A stretch of DNA of 6,149 bases from Comamonadaceae bacterium (GTDB lineage Bacteria; Pseudomonadota; Gammaproteobacteria; Burkholderiales; Burkholderiaceae_C), in assembly GCA_947469815.1 (NCBI GenBank), contig CANIRI010000152.1:1-6149 (forward strand). Reading direction: 5' to 3'. This document shows positions 5,650-6,149 of the stretch, one piece after another. Position 1 is the stretch's first letter. Each line of letters begins with the position of its first letter. Both the position numbers and the translations under genes were made by a program. The notes under the pieces were generated by a model that saw only the letters and a list, made by a program, of their open reading frames with translations, had not been told where the DNA came from and did not search any database.

Positions 5650-6149
5650 ATGGAAACTTATGACTGTCTGGTTCTGGATCTGGAGGGCGCATCAGACGTC
5701 TTTGCACTGGCGCAGCGGGCCTTGGGAAGTTCGACCAAGGTGGGGCAGCTGGCGGTGGCCGATTTCTTCAAGCTCGACATCAAGTCGGATTCGGAAATAG
5801 GACTCGTGGTCTTTCCGGTCAATGGCTCCTCAAACCTGATGCCTTACCAAGAACTGGTTGAAGGCTACCGGGCAGGCGGTGCCCACCTCAGCACCCTGCT
5901 GGTGGTGGACTCGCATGAGACCATCAAAAACATGCCGGTCGGCAGCTGTTGCGACGGCATGGTTTGCGCCGAGTGGCCCAGCGCCGAGCACCTGCTGCGC
6001 ATGGCCTTCAGAGACCACAAACTGCGCTCTGAAAACCGGGCCTTGAAAATTTTCATGGACCATTCCGCCGACGGCTATTGGATTTGGGACATCAAGCGCG
6101 ATGCCATTGAATGGTCCACGCGAACCGCTGAACTGATGGGCCTGGAACC
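5650..6149 (+). CDS. Signalling protein with receiver-like N-terminal domain and PAS domain (3' end beyond window)
   Basis: 166 codons are visible and the frame runs off the right edge. Residues 1-119 alternate strand and helix in the manner of a response-regulator receiver: YDCLVLDLEG (4-13), IGLVVFPVNG (50-59), STLLVVDSHE (81-90) and a final CDGMVCAEWPSAEHLLRMAF (101-120). However, the strand-3 position where the phosphorylated aspartate normally sits reads VVFPVNG, so this looks like a pseudo-receiver. A charged helical linker (RDHKLRSENRALKIF, 121-135) leads into FMDHSADGYWIWD (135-147) and a following IEWSTRTAELMGLE stretch, the opening of a PAS sensor domain. In proteins of this build the C-terminus is usually GGDEF, GGDEF-EAL or a histidine kinase; the FMDHSADGYWIWD type of PAS is common in diguanylate cyclases, but the output domain is not visible. 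It is separated from the CHRD gene by 111 nt and probably transcribed on its own. Confidence 0.75.
   Translation, partial: METYDCLVLDLEGASDVFALAQRALGSSTKVGQLAVADFFKLDIKSDSEIGLVVFPVNGSSNLMPYQELVEGYRAGGAHLSTLLVVDSHETIKNMPVGSCCDGMVCAEWPSAEHLLRMAFRDHKLRSENRALKIFMDHSADGYWIWDIKRDAIEWSTRTAELMGLE

Overview
The base composition (GC-rich, with strongly GC-biased third codon positions) and the protein set suggest a betaproteobacterial chromosome, most likely Burkholderiales and perhaps Comamonadaceae. This rests on the general look of the proteins; no marker gene is present to prove it. I see no RNA genes, CRISPR arrays, insertion sequences or phage genes.

Positions 1-4213, minus strand, hold a tightly packed four-gene unit. 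In transcription order it encodes: (1) an Fe(II)/2-oxoglutarate oxygenase of the PhyH family that resembles ectoine hydroxylase (3332-4213); (2) a Rossmann-fold, homoserine-dehydrogenase-like oxidoreductase with a C-terminal SAF domain (1977-3335), which overlaps the first gene by the four bases ATGA; (3) a questin-oxidase-family (DUF4243) protein lacking the histidines I expect in that family (972-1967, 9-nt gap); and (4) a PLP enzyme of the threo-3-hydroxyaspartate ammonia-lyase / serine racemase type (941 to beyond the left edge, 30-nt gap). The arrangement suggests one pathway in which a small, probably amino-acid-like compound is hydroxylated, oxidised or rearranged, and deaminated. The substrate cannot be read from the sequence.

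Positions 4214-5538 hold a divergent pair of small exported proteins. The minus-strand gene (4380-4913) encodes a Spy/CpxP-like LTXXQ periplasmic protein with a Cys/His/Met-rich segment. The plus-strand gene (5104-5538) encodes a CHRD-domain protein with a clear signal peptide. They share a 190-bp intergenic region containing a short palindrome. A GC-rich hairpin follows the CHRD gene.

Positions 5650-6149, plus strand, hold the 5' part of a signalling protein: a receiver-like domain without an evident phosphoacceptor aspartate, a short helical linker, and the start of a PAS domain. The output domain lies beyond the right edge.

The part most likely to repay attention is the four-gene unit. 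Its enzyme combination does not match any pathway I can name, and two members (the oxygenase and the questin-oxidase-like protein) depart from their families at positions expected to matter for function.
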